From contig NZ_OESS01000002.1 of assembly GCF_900240285.1 (NCBI RefSeq), positions 62,001 to 126,000 of the forward strand: DNA of 64,000 nucleotides, in the 5' to 3' direction. The notes below the pieces were generated by a model, which was given only the letters and a program-made list of their open reading frames with translations, was not told the DNA's origin and searched no databases. A program made the position numbers and the translations under genes. This stretch comes from Halobacillus sp. Marseille-P3879. GTDB lineage: Bacteria; Bacillota; Bacilli; Bacillales; Halobacillaceae. This document shows positions 17,939 to 25,945 of this stretch, one piece after another (the first letter of the stretch is position 1; every line of letters starts with the position of its first letter).

Positions 17939-17975
17939 CAGCATTTGAATGGGGATCAGACCGGGTGCCGTTTTT

Positions 17976-19349
17976 TTATAACTTCGTTAATGTCTTTCCT
18001 GTAAGGCCATAAAGAATCGTCAGGAGAGGACATAGTAAGCAGAAGAATGCAAAAGGCAGATAACTGATTACGGAAACTTCTAATACATCTGTAAGAAATA
18101 CGCCGCATACACTCCAGGGTACAAGCGGGTTAATAACCGTTCCAGCATCCTCAAGCGTTCTTGATAAATTTTTACGGGCAAGCTTGGCTTTTTCATAGAA
18201 TTCCTGATAGGCTTCCCCGGTTAGAAGAATGGATAAATATTGTTCACCTATAGCTATATTAATTCCAATAGCTGTAAGAGCCGTTGAAAGGATAACAGAA
18301 CGGGCTGAAGTAAGCGCATGCTGAACACGAGCTAATATGGAAGGAATAATCCCTGTAACAAAAAACAATCCCCCCAGTGATAAAGCAAGGATAACAAGTG
18401 CAATTGTGAACAGCATACCATTCATTCCGCCGCTCGATAAAAGCTCATTTACCATCTCATGATCGTAATCGCCAGTGAAACCGTTGAACCAGGTATTCCA
18501 CAAGTCTGTCCAGGGAAGAACTCCCCTTACTCCAGCAATTACTGTAGCCGTAACACTGGTAACAGCCAGGGAAAGGAATGCTGACCTTTTACTTAGTGTT
18601 AACCCTGCAAGCACGAGCAGGGGAAGCCAGGAACTCCAATGGATCAGGTGAGTGGCAGCAAGTTCTTGTTGAAGTGAGATCAATTCATCACTATTTTCTA
18701 ATGCAGAGGGCGAGAGAATAGCGAAACCGATAAAACTAAGCACAAAAGCAGGTATAGTTGTCCAAGACATATTCTTAATATGTTCAAACAAGTCAACATC
18801 CACTACCGTCGAGGACAAGTTGGTAGTATCTGACAACGGAGACATTTTATCACCAAAAAACGCCCCCGACACAATGGCACCTGCCGTAACCGCTATGGAA
18901 AAATCTGCGGAAGCTGCCACGCCCATAAAGGCTGCTCCTACAGTAGCTGCTGTTGTAAATGAGCTTCCCAGCGCCAGACCCGTGACTGAAGTGATCGTAA
19001 AAGTTAAAGCATAAAACCACGGGCCTCCAGTCAGCATGAAAGCCGTATACATAAGAACAGGAATGGTTCCGCTTGCCATCCAGCTTGATATTAATATCCC
19101 AATGAGAAAAAATAGAAGAACTGCTCCAAGACCTGTTTGGGCGCCTTGAATCATGCCAGACTGCAGGCTGGAAAAGGGGATTTTTTTTAGCAGACCATAT
19201 GCTGTCATAATAAGAATTCCTAAGAAAATGGGAATGTGTGGGACGGTTTCCAATTCGATGATAAAAAAACTAACTATAGCCATGATCAGCAGAAGCAGTA
19301 CAGTGGATTCGCCGGCTCCTGGTAATCGTTTTGGACTTAAATGAAACAT
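17976..19349 (-). CDS. nhaC: Na+/H+ antiporter, NhaC family
   Basis: This is an integral membrane transporter of 457 residues with about twelve hydrophobic segments, family NhaC. The segment GAFFGDKMSPLSDTTNLS is the hallmark of the family. Members exchange Na+ for H+, or malate with Na+ for H+ and lactate, and some bacillal relatives are amino-acid transporters. ATG 19349 follows TTAGGAGGAATT. It is preceded by a leader of about 190 nt with an internal terminator-like hairpin (19371-19407) and a consensus promoter. Confidence 0.9.
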   Translation of the reverse strand: MFHLSPKRLPGAGESTVLLLLIMAIVSFFIIELETVPHIPIFLGILIMTAYGLLKKIPFSSLQSGMIQGAQTGLGAVLLFFLIGILISSWMASGTIPVLMYTAFMLTGGPWFYALTFTITSVTGLALGSSFTTAATVGAAFMGVAASADFSIAVTAGAIVSGAFFGDKMSPLSDTTNLSSTVVDVDLFEHIKNMSWTTIPAFVLSFIGFAILSPSALENSDELISLQQELAATHLIHWSSWLPLLVLAGLTLSKRSAFLSLAVTSVTATVIAGVRGVLPWTDLWNTWFNGFTGDYDHEMVNELLSSGGMNGMLFTIALVILALSLGGLFFVTGIIPSILARVQHALTSARSVILSTALTAIGINIAIGEQYLSILLTGEAYQEFYEKAKLARKNLSRTLEDAGTVINPLVPWSVCGVFLTDVLEVSVISYLPFAFFCLLCPLLTILYGLTGKTLTKL

Positions 19350-19543
19350 TCTAATTCCTCCTAATATCATAAAAAGCTTCATCCCAATAAATAAGGGACG
19401 AAGCTTTACTACATTAAGCTACCCTATTGATGCTGGAAGTTATCCAATGAAAACTTAATATATAACAGCGGAAGTAAGCTGCCTTTAATCAAGCTTTCTT
19501 GTTTTCTTTTTCACTTGAACGCTTTTGTGCACTGAAGAATTCC
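19350..19543 (-). ncRNA. candidate attenuator/riboswitch leader of nhaC
   Basis: The transcript from the promoter at 19550-19578 carries about 190 nt before nhaC. It ends in a hairpin: AAAGCTTCGTCCC (minus strand, 19407-19395) pairs with GGGATGAAGCTTTT (19385-19372) and runs into TTTTT, only about 20 nt before the start codon. Upstream pieces (CAAGAAAGCTTG, and CAGC/GCTG around CTTACTTCC) can form other stems, and AAGCTT there could compete with the terminator arm. I could not match it to a known riboswitch. The AGGGTAG...CGTCCC segment only loosely recalls a T-box. Confidence 0.5.
19371..19407 (-). terminator. terminator-like hairpin in nhaC leader
   Basis: This is a stem of about 12 bp with one imperfect position and a short AT-rich loop, followed on the minus strand by TTTTT, placed before the nhaC ribosome binding site. 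Confidence 0.75.
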
Positions 19544-19549
19544 TTGTAA

Positions 19550-19578
19550 ATCATAAAGCAAATTCACTTCGGTGTCAA
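19550..19578 (-). promoter_or_regulatory. consensus sigma-A promoter of nhaC
   Basis: On the minus strand, TTGACA (19578-19573) and TATGAT (19555-19550) are separated by 17 bp. This is one of the best promoter matches in the window. Confidence 0.75.
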
Positions 19579-19582
19579 TTTA

Positions 19583-19611
19583 TTTTCAATCGTATTTGAA
19601 TCGTGTATAAT
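19583..19611 (+). promoter_or_regulatory. probable azlCD promoter
   Basis: TATAAT (19606-19611) has TTTTCA 17 bp upstream, a weak -35 box. It is back to back with the nhaC promoter. Confidence 0.45.
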
Positions 19612-19639
19612 AGTGGAAATTTGGGGAAAGGAGACGTAA

Positions 19640-20377
19640 ATGATGAACACAGAAGCAGTAGAAATGCCCAGGCAAAGTCGGCTGCAATTGGTTCGGCGCG
19701 GAGCAGCAGCAGGGTTTCCTATTGTACTTGGCTATATACCTGTTGCCCTTACATATGGTGTAATCGCTGGTCAGTCAGGGTTGACGATTGCTGAATTAAC
19801 CTTAATGAGCGTACTTGTCTTTGCGGGAGCTGCACAATTTTTAGCAGTCAGCATGGTTGCAGCAGGAACAGGAGCAATAGAAATTATTATCGCTACTTTT
19901 GTCCTGAACTTTCGGCACTTTGTAATGAGCTTATCTTTTATGAATCGTTTACGTAGGATTGCTTTAAAAGCAAAAATTCCGCTGTCGCTGGGTTTAACAG
20001 ATGAAACGTTTACGATGTCCTCTTTACATAAACGTGAAGCCAAAGAAGAATATGGTTCATGGTTCTATGCTTCTTTAATGCTGACGGCTTATTTATCCTG
20101 GGTGGGCGGCTCATTTTTAGGGGGATTACTCGGGGACATCATACCCTCCCGATTAAGTGAAAGCATGGGGGTAGCCTTATATGCGATGTTTATCGGCCTG
20201 CTCATACCGTCAGTTAAAAAACATTCACGAATTGCTTATATCGCTGTAATAGCAATGGCGGTCAATTATGTATTCCAGTTGTGGGGAATAAGTCAGGGGT
20301 GGGCCATTGTCATTGGCACTTTGGCGGGTGGTCTTTGCGGTATATGGATATTAGAAGATGAGGAGGAAGAAGTATGA
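19640..20377 (+). CDS. azlC: branched-chain amino acid exporter subunit AzlC
   Basis: This is the large subunit of the AzlCD (LIV-E) exporter, a membrane protein of 245 residues. PIVLGYIPVALTYGVIA near residue 30 and the FVLNFRHFVMSLS region are typical of AzlC. The start ATG at 19640 is followed by a second ATG, and GGAGACG stands before both. Its stop overlaps the azlD start by 4 bp (ATGA). Members export branched-chain amino acids or analogues such as azaleucine. Confidence 0.9.
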   Translation: MMNTEAVEMPRQSRLQLVRRGAAAGFPIVLGYIPVALTYGVIAGQSGLTIAELTLMSVLVFAGAAQFLAVSMVAAGTGAIEIIIATFVLNFRHFVMSLSFMNRLRRIALKAKIPLSLGLTDETFTMSSLHKREAKEEYGSWFYASLMLTAYLSWVGGSFLGGLLGDIIPSRLSESMGVALYAMFIGLLIPSVKKHSRIAYIAVIAMAVNYVFQLWGISQGWAIVIGTLAGGLCGIWILEDEEEEV

Positions 20378-20667
20378 TCATCTGGATAATAATCGGGATG
20401 GCACTAGTTACTGCGGTTCCTCGATTTTTTCCTGCTTTTATCATAGATCGAATTCAGTTTCCAAAATGGATTGACCGCTGGCTGAATGCGATTCCTTATG
20501 CTGCATTAGGGGCTTTGATTTTCCCGGGCATCCTTTCTGTGAAACCTGACGCTCCGCAAATTGGAATCATTGCTGCCTTAGCAGCCGGAGCTCTGGCCTG
20601 GTTGAACCTTAATATAATTATTGTTGTACTAGGGTCTATTGCTGCGGTTTTTCTTATGACTTTTTAG
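20374..20667 (+). CDS. azlD: branched-chain amino acid exporter subunit AzlD
   Basis: This is the small subunit of the AzlCD exporter, 97 residues with about four hydrophobic segments. It contains the conserved TAVPRFFPAFII near residue 15 and LNAIPYAALGALIFPGI in the middle. It overlaps azlC by 4 bp and is translated with it. Confidence 0.9.
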   Translation: MIIWIIIGMALVTAVPRFFPAFIIDRIQFPKWIDRWLNAIPYAALGALIFPGILSVKPDAPQIGIIAALAAGALAWLNLNIIIVVLGSIAAVFLMTF

Positions 20668-20725
20668 CACGCTCATCGCCTTTACGCATAACGTATAAAG
20701 AAACTCCATGAAGGGATGGAACGTT

Positions 20726-21175
20726 ATGGATAGACAAAATGGAATTCCTGGAGGGCAGCAATACCCTGGTTTAGGTCCCGGACAGGGGGGGATGGGACCA
20801 GGTGGACAATTCGGTCCAGGAGGGCCTGGAGGACCAGGAGGCCCGGGAGGACCAGGAGGCTTTCCTTCTTATGGGGGAGGACCTCAGCAGCAGCCGCCAC
20901 AGGGGCCGCCTTTCTCCGGTGGGCATCTTCCTCCTCCGCCAGGTCCGCCGCCTTCCGGGCAGGGACCTGGTGCGTATGCAGTAGATCCAGGATCATTATA
21001 TGGCTGTCTTTACCGCTATACATGGGTGCGTTTAAATAATAACCGCCGCTTTTGGTTTTACCCTGTCTTCATAGGCAGAACTTCAGTTGCCGGTTATAGA
21101 TGGCGGCCGAACCGCCGGCGATGGGAGTACTTTGGGATTGATACCAATCGAATTGCCAGCTTTCAATGCTTCTAA
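20726..21175 (+). CDS. Gly/Pro-rich (collagen-like) protein with conserved aromatic C-terminal domain
   Basis: I do not recognise the family with certainty. The first about 85 residues are Gly-, Pro- and Gln-rich with an exact GGP repeat coded by 20813-20860. The last about 65 residues are non-repetitive, rich in Arg, Trp, Tyr and Phe, with two Cys, and look like a folded domain. There is no signal peptide. I chose ATG 20726 because AAGGGATGG lies before it; an ATG at 20708 lies before this site. The composition suggests a spore-coat or surface-associated protein, but that is inference. Confidence 0.6.
   Translation: MDRQNGIPGGQQYPGLGPGQGGMGPGGQFGPGGPGGPGGPGGPGGFPSYGGGPQQQPPQGPPFSGGHLPPPPGPPPSGQGPGAYAVDPGSLYGCLYRYTWVRLNNNRRFWFYPVFIGRTSVAGYRWRPNRRRWEYFGIDTNRIASFQCF
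20813..20860 (+). repeat. in-frame GGP codon repeat
   Basis: Tandem 9-bp units of the type GGAGGACCA or GGAGGCCCG encode repeated Gly-Gly-Pro. This is coding repeat DNA inside the Gly/Pro-rich gene and could vary in copy number. Confidence 0.7.
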
Positions 21176-21185
21176 CCGAAAAAAG

Positions 21186-21213
21186 AGGTGTCACAAGCGT
21201 GATGCCTTTTTTT
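21186..21213 (+). terminator. intrinsic terminator
   Basis: AGGTGTCAC pairs with GTGATGCCT (with G-U pairs) and is followed by seven T. Confidence 0.8.
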
Positions 21214-21257
21214 CTGCTAAAATGTAAGCATCAACTAGGGGAAAAAGGAGAATGACA

Positions 21258-21788
21258 ATGGCTAAAGTGAGGCTAGCTCAATTTGAGGATGCAGAACAGA
21301 TCGCTAACATTCATATTCAAACTTGGAAATCTACATATAAGGATTTAATTGATGAACAGGATATGAGCAATATCACCTTAGAAAATCGTATTGCCCTGTG
21401 GGAAACTATTTTAAAGTCCCCTGTAAACGGGCAGATCGCTTATGTAGTAGAAAATGAGAATGGAGAATTGGTGGGCTTTGTTTCAGGAGGGAAAGAAAGA
21501 ACGAAGAAGTATCGTTATGATGGGGAGATTTATGCTATTTATTTGCTTAAAGACTATCAACGTATCGGTTATGGTCGAATGCTCATATCCACTATTGCTC
21601 AGGCGATGAAGCAAATGGGATATGATTCTCTGCTCGTATGGGTGCTCACGAGAAACCCTTCTGCTGATTTTTATAAAGTTTTAGGTGCAAAGCCTGTAGA
21701 AGCAGAAGAAGTAACAATTGGACAGGGAACTTATGAAGAAACAGCCTTTGGCTGGGAAGACATCAACGAACTTCTTAATAATTTTTAA
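21258..21788 (+). CDS. GNAT-family N-acetyltransferase
   Basis: This is an acetyl-CoA-dependent acetyltransferase of 176 residues. The acetyl-CoA binding segment is AIYLLKDYQRIGYGRMLIS (near residue 95), followed by VLTRNPSADFYKVLGAKPV. Two ATGs lie at 21252 and 21258; only the second has normal spacing (7 bp) to AAAGGAG, so I used it. The substrate is unknown. It is flanked by two terminators. Confidence 0.87.
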   Translation: MAKVRLAQFEDAEQIANIHIQTWKSTYKDLIDEQDMSNITLENRIALWETILKSPVNGQIAYVVENENGELVGFVSGGKERTKKYRYDGEIYAIYLLKDYQRIGYGRMLISTIAQAMKQMGYDSLLVWVLTRNPSADFYKVLGAKPVEAEEVTIGQGTYEETAFGWEDINELLNNF

Positions 21789-21837
21789 AGTAAGCCCCCA
21801 AGTTCCAGGACACTCGGGGGCTTACTTATCGTAAGGC
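21789..21837. terminator. bidirectional terminator
   Basis: AGTAAGCCCCC (21789-21799) pairs exactly with GGGGGCTTACT (21826-21836). It overlaps the last codons of the convergent CDF gene. Confidence 0.85.
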
Positions 21838-22691
21838 TCAATATGAATATGTGCATAATAAATGTTAAGTCTTTTTTCCAACAGTGATTCCAATTGATCT
21901 GTTATATTGTGACCTTCTTCTATAGTCAAGCTGGGATTTACATGGATAGTAGCTTCCACTAACGTCTGATTTCCCTGAAATCTTCCTTTGACATCTCTTA
22001 CAGCCCAAACCTCAGGATGAGCTTCTATCAGTTCACGAATTTCTTCAATTTCCTTCTCGTCAAAACCATCTGTCAACCGGTGGGTAGAATCTCTAAAAAT
22101 ATCCCAGGCCGTCTTACATATGATAAACCCAACAATTAAGCCTGCAAGCGGGTCGAGCCAGAAAATGCCGAGTTGGGCACCGAATATACCAATCGCAGCT
22201 CCAATGCTGACTAACGCATCTGAGCGGTTATCCTGGGCGGCAGCGTATAGTGCACCGCTGTTAACTTTCTTAGATAATTTTAAATTGTATAGATAAACGC
22301 CGTACATAATAACTGCAGCGGAGAGGGCAGTCCAGGCAGTTAATAAAGCAGGCTCGCTTGTATTTTGCTGGATTATGTCCTGGATGGTTCCTATAATGAC
22401 TTCAAAACCTACCGTTACCATAATAAAGGCAGCAATTAAGGAAGCAATTGTTTCCGCTCTGAAATGTCCGTAATGGTGATCTTCATCCGGCGGCTTTCTG
22501 GAAATTTTCAGTCCTATTAAAACGGCAACAGAGGCAATGACATCGGTCGTATTATTTAAGCCATCTGCACGTAATGCTTCAGAATTGCCTATGGAAGCAA
22601 TGATGAGCTTGACACTGGCTAATATAAGGTAAGCAATAATACTTACCCAGGCCCCGCGTTCACCCTTTTTTAAATTTTCGTATTCACCCAT
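21822..22691 (-). CDS. cation diffusion facilitator (CDF) exporter
   Basis: This is a 289-residue membrane protein that exports divalent metal ions (Zn, Mn, Fe or Co) in exchange for protons. It has six hydrophobic segments and a C-terminal cytoplasmic domain from about residue 205, ending in AHIHIEPYDK. Metal-site residues appear in ALRADGLNNTTD near residue 40, where the family usually has HxxxD or DxxxD, and in DNRSDALVS near residue 155. The ADGLNN pattern resembles MamM/YdfM-type rather than ZitB-type members. ATG 22691 is preceded by a weak GGCAC-type site. Confidence 0.9.
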   Translation of the reverse strand: MGEYENLKKGERGAWVSIIAYLILASVKLIIASIGNSEALRADGLNNTTDVIASVAVLIGLKISRKPPDEDHHYGHFRAETIASLIAAFIMVTVGFEVIIGTIQDIIQQNTSEPALLTAWTALSAAVIMYGVYLYNLKLSKKVNSGALYAAAQDNRSDALVSIGAAIGIFGAQLGIFWLDPLAGLIVGFIICKTAWDIFRDSTHRLTDGFDEKEIEEIRELIEAHPEVWAVRDVKGRFQGNQTLVEATIHVNPSLTIEEGHNITDQLESLLEKRLNIYYAHIHIEPYDK

Positions 22692-22908
22692 ATTCTTGTG
22701 CCTCCACTTTGTAACTTAAAGCATGGTTAAGCTTATCAAAACCCTGCCATGTAAGTCTAGAGAAAAAAAGTCACCCTTCTACATATCCCTTGTAGTGAGG
22801 AAGATTCTTTGCATGAAGTCAACTCGTAGGATTAATTAATTGGTAGTTGGGGTAAACATCTTACAAGTAAATATTTTAATTCTATAGTGACCAGAGAGGG
22901 GAGTATTT

Positions 22909-23124
22909 ATGATTCAGGAAAAGATAATTGTTGAAGGTTATGTCAATGGCATGAAATTTTCAAAGGCACTGGACCTTACGTACAACCCCGATCAGCACGA
23001 CGTGGAAGAAGCTCTCATTGATTATTATGGAAGCACGGCAATGTCATTCGAAGAGTTAGCAGTTCAGCAGGGATGGCAGGACTCTTATTGGACATATCCA
23101 ACCTATTTAGACCATGTAATCTAG
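22909..23124 (+). CDS. small hypothetical protein (71 aa)
   Basis: I do not recognise this protein. It is soluble and acidic, and the second half is rich in Trp and Tyr (GWQDSYWTYPTYLDH). ATG 22909 follows AGAGAGGGGA at good spacing, and a terminator with a T-run follows the stop. It is probably a real single gene. Confidence 0.65.
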   Translation: MIQEKIIVEGYVNGMKFSKALDLTYNPDQHDVEEALIDYYGSTAMSFEELAVQQGWQDSYWTYPTYLDHVI

Positions 23125-23153
23125 AGCCTTCTTTCTGAAAGGTTCTTTTTTTT
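23123..23153 (+). terminator. intrinsic terminator
   Basis: AGAGCCTT pairs with AAGGTTCT, followed by a run of T. Confidence 0.7.
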
Positions 23154-23287
23154 GTGATTATCTTGAAATTAAGAGTCTTTAGTTTGAATAAAAAGAATTA
23201 CGGGTATAAGTAGTTTGTGAATATAACAAATTGTGTCGGAGACAATAACGTTATCTGATTTAATTAAAGAAAAAGGAGAGGTTCTTC

Positions 23288-23896
23288 ATGGCGAATGCTA
23301 AATTGGCGATTATTTATTACAGTTCTACCGGAACGAATTATCAAATGGCTCAATGGGCAGAGGATGAAGCGAAAAAAACCGGAGCTGAAGTCAAACTTGT
23401 CCGCATCCCTGAACTTGCACCAATGGAGGCAATTGAGCAGAATCCTGCATGGAAGGAACATTATCTGGCTACAAAGGATAAGGTTCCAGAGGCAAAGGTA
23501 GACGACTTAGACTGGGCTGATGCTTTTCTTTTTAGTGTGCCAACGAGGTTTGGAGCCGTACCTGCACAGGCTAAACAGTTTATTGATCAAGCAGGAGGTT
23601 TATGGGCTCAAGGTAAGCTGGTAAATAAGGTAGTGAGCGCTATGACTTCGGCACAAAATCCTCATGGTGGTCAAGAAGCTACTCTTTTAAGCTTATATAC
23701 CAGTATGTTCCACTGGGGAGCGGTAATTGCGGCTCCCGGCTACTCCGATAATTCCATTTTTTCTGCAGGAGGTAATCCTTATGGGACCAGTGTAACTGTA
23801 GATGGGGAAGGGAATATGAAAGATGATATTGAAGAAGCGGTAAGACATCAAGTTAACCGGACAGTGGAAGTAGCTCAAAAAATAGTAAAAGGATAA
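23288..23896 (+). CDS. wrbA: NAD(P)H:quinone oxidoreductase, WrbA type
   Basis: This 202-residue flavoprotein of the flavodoxin fold reduces quinones by two electrons with NAD(P)H. The FMN phosphate loop is YYSSTGTNYQMA (residues 10-21), and PTRFGAVPAQAKQFID and the GGNPYGTS segment are typical of WrbA. ATG 23288 follows AAAGGAGAGG. It stands alone, ended by a hairpin of the AGCTTGTGG family. Confidence 0.93.
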   Translation: MANAKLAIIYYSSTGTNYQMAQWAEDEAKKTGAEVKLVRIPELAPMEAIEQNPAWKEHYLATKDKVPEAKVDDLDWADAFLFSVPTRFGAVPAQAKQFIDQAGGLWAQGKLVNKVVSAMTSAQNPHGGQEATLLSLYTSMFHWGAVIAAPGYSDNSIFSAGGNPYGTSVTVDGEGNMKDDIEEAVRHQVNRTVEVAQKIVKG

Positions 23897-23910
23897 TAGG
23901 CCTGCACCAC

Positions 23911-23950
23911 AGCTTGTAGAAAAACTGTTTGGTTTTTTTACAAGCGTTTT
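23911..23950 (+). terminator. terminator (repeat hairpin family)
   Basis: AGCTTGTAGAAAAAC pairs with GTTTTTTTACAAGC, followed by T. The sequence is close to the hairpins at 4905 and 25572. Confidence 0.75.
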
Positions 23951-24108
23951 TTTATATCTCAGAGTTATCGGATCCCGTGTGCTTCCCGCCTGAAATAGAA
24001 GGATTGCTTTACTGGATAGAGCGGCCTGTATTCTAAAAATGGTCAGTGGGAAAGCTCCTGATTTCATGGGCGGTTAAAACGTTAAAAATTTTTTGTAGTA
24101 GTAAAATG

Positions 24109-24120
24109 CCTCTATAGAGG
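24109..24120. promoter_or_regulatory. 12-bp palindrome
   Basis: CCTCTATAGAGG is a perfect palindrome with AT-rich flanks, about 50 bp upstream of the promoter of the IDEAL-domain gene. The rest of the 330-bp gap 23897-24226 holds only the terminator and this promoter. It could be an operator, but there is no independent support. Confidence 0.3.
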
Positions 24121-24170
24121 TTTAAAACTGACTTTTTCGGGAATTATATAACTAAATATTCAGAATATTG

Positions 24171-24199
24171 TTGCTAAATGTTCCGAAATCCTTCATAAT
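24171..24199 (+). promoter_or_regulatory. promoter of IDEAL-domain gene
   Basis: TTGCTA and CATAAT are separated by 17 bp, about 28 bp before the start codon. Confidence 0.55.
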
Positions 24200-24226
24200 G
24201 AAAAAAAGCAATTAGGGGGTAATCTC

Positions 24227-24469
24227 ATGAGAAAGCAAAAACTAATATATGTGCTGCGCCGTGACCCTGGTTTTAGAAATCGTGAAATCACTGCTAAAAG
24301 AGAATTGTCCTTTGGAATTAAATTAGCCTCCAGGCTTTTACTTGACGAGCTAAGCTTTGAGTTTAATAAAGAACGATTAGACGAAGAAATTAACGTTGCA
24401 ATCGAAAATAACGATCGAAAAGAATTTAAGCGGCTGAGCTTAAAATATCAACCATATACTTGGGAATAG
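24227..24469 (+). CDS. IDEAL-domain protein (80 aa)
   Basis: This small protein ends in an IDEAL domain (about residues 38-76). The segment reads LLLDELSFEFNKERLDEEIN and then AIENNDRKEFKRLS, where IN-AIENND replaces the typical IDEALDNRD. IDEAL domains occur in ComK-recruiting and UPF0302-type proteins of bacilli, but the function of this stand-alone form is not known to me. The N-terminal 35 residues are basic. ATG 24227 follows TTAGGGGGTAA, and a terminator follows. Confidence 0.75.
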   Translation: MRKQKLIYVLRRDPGFRNREITAKRELSFGIKLASRLLLDELSFEFNKERLDEEINVAIENNDRKEFKRLSLKYQPYTWE

Positions 24470-24475
24470 ATAGAT

Positions 24476-24505
24476 AGTGCCTCTCTTAGGAGCGGCACTT
24501 TTTTT
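24476..24505 (+). terminator. intrinsic terminator
   Basis: AGTGCC pairs with GGCACT, extended inward by a few bases, followed by seven T. Confidence 0.75.
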
Positions 24506-24673
24506 GATGCTGTAAGAATGTTTAATTTCTTTTATAGAACTAAAGTAAAAGAAAAACTACGATGTCCATTGGACTTGATGGTAACCCAGGTTTTTCTTAA
24601 AAATTCCATGCAGTTATCCAGGATCAATGTTATAGTTGGAGTGAATATTTTTAATGTAGGAAGGTTTTATGTA

Positions 24674-25561
24674 ATGAAAGTTAAGTCAATTATACTTGTT
24701 CTGTCATTAAGTCTTTTGTTAACGGCCTGCTCACTTGATGAGTGGACTAATCAATCAGAGGAGGAATCTCCTTCTCAGGAGCCTTCTGAAGAAGAACAAA
24801 AGGAAAATGATAGCGGCACAAACGAAGAAGATGATGAAGAGAATGAGGATAATGAAAAGAATGAGGATAATGAAAAGGATTCAGAGGAGCAGACGGGTGA
24901 GGAGCAGCATGAAGACGCCGACCCTCATGCTTACGCTGATGAACTGGATGAAGAAGTCGATGAAGACGGGTTGACAATTATAGAAGAACCAGAAATTAAA
25001 GAAGTAGTTGTCAATAAAAGCCGTAAACTTCCAGAGGGTTATGAACCTGAGGAATTAGTAAAACCGGATGTGCGTTTTCCTTTTGAAGAGGACCTTCCAA
25101 AGAAATATATGCAGCCGGAAGCTGCTGAGGCATTGGAAAATTTATTCTCTGCCGCTGAGGAAGACGGACTGAAGTTGTACGCTACTTCTGGTTATAGGTC
25201 CTATGATACCCAGAAACAAATTTATGAAAATAATGTGGCAGAGCGAGGGCAGGAGGAAGCTGATAAATTCTCTGCCAGGCCTGGGACAAGTGAGCATCAG
25301 ACAGGCTTAGCAATGGATGTAACGACAGCAGAAATGGAATTTAAGCTTGAACAATCCTTTATTGATACCGAAGCGGGAAAGTGGCTTGCTGACCACGCTC
25401 ATGAACATGGTTTTGTTATACGTTACCTTGAGGGAACAACTGATATAACTGGATATGAATACGAACCTTGGCATTTACGGTACGTCGGCGAGGATTTATC
25501 AACTGATATCCATGAAACAGGAGGGACCTTGGAAGAGTTTTTCGGATTCCATCCAGAATAA
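24674..25561 (+). CDS. VanY/LdcB-type M15 carboxypeptidase lipoprotein
   Basis: This is a 295-residue extracellular lipoprotein. Its signal peptide ends in a lipobox with LLTAC (Cys about 19). A linker of about 60 residues follows, extremely rich in Glu, Asp and Asn, and then the peptidase M15B domain. The domain shows TSGYRSYDTQ, the zinc motif SEHQTGLAMDV and EPWHLRYVG, as in D-Ala-D-Ala or L,D-carboxypeptidases that trim peptidoglycan stem peptides. ATG 24674 follows AGGAAGG; an upstream in-frame ATG would hide the signal peptide. The acidic linker fits a high-salt cell surface. Confidence 0.9.
   Translation: MKVKSIILVLSLSLLLTACSLDEWTNQSEEESPSQEPSEEEQKENDSGTNEEDDEENEDNEKNEDNEKDSEEQTGEEQHEDADPHAYADELDEEVDEDGLTIIEEPEIKEVVVNKSRKLPEGYEPEELVKPDVRFPFEEDLPKKYMQPEAAEALENLFSAAEEDGLKLYATSGYRSYDTQKQIYENNVAERGQEEADKFSARPGTSEHQTGLAMDVTTAEMEFKLEQSFIDTEAGKWLADHAHEHGFVIRYLEGTTDITGYEYEPWHLRYVGEDLSTDIHETGGTLEEFFGFHPE
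24842..24877 (+). repeat. two tandem 18-bp units in the acidic linker
   Basis: AATGAGGATAATGAAAAG occurs twice in direct succession (24842-24859 and 24860-24877). It encodes a repeated NEDNEK motif in the linker of the M15 lipoprotein. Confidence 0.8.
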
Positions 25562-25571
25562 AAGACTGTTC

Positions 25572-25612
25572 AGCTTGTGGAGAAACCTTTGGTTTTTCCG
25601 CAAGCTTTTTTC
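25572..25612 (+). terminator. terminator (repeat hairpin family)
   Basis: AGCTTGTGGAGAAAC pairs with GTTTTTCCGCAAGCT and is followed by TTTTTT. Confidence 0.85.
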
Positions 25613-25945
25613 TTCTATAATGTTCTGGCAAACAGCCGTCAGTCATAGTTGTTTGCACATTTCCCTTTAAGGGCAAACGAAATAACGCCGCGTGTAGTTC
25701 TTTAAAATCTGAAAAACCAGGCTCCATTTTCTTATTCAATAGTACTATTTATATAAAAAAGGGTTCAATTAGACAGTACTTTAGCTCCTTCCCGCGCATG
25801 ATGTTACTGAGTTTGCTCTTTTTTTAGCTCCTCGCAGGCTTATTTGCAAGAGGATATTATTTGGGTCTTACATACTTTCTTAAAAGCTAAAATAAACACT
25901 TTCTTACCAGCCTAAAGAGCCTTTTTTTATAAAGTTGTTTTAGGT
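25613..25945. other. non-coding gap
   Basis: There are no open frames with ribosome binding sites and no strong hairpin near the convergent gene at 25946. I see nothing definite here beyond the terminator that precedes it. Confidence 0.5.

Noticed and set aside
19350-19543. T-box riboswitch in the nhaC leader
   Set aside because: AGGGTAG...CGTCCC is only a loose match to the conserved T-box, and stem I with a specifier loop could not be found.
20813-20860. Short direct repeats as a CRISPR array
   Set aside because: They are in-frame Gly-Gly-Pro codons without spacers.
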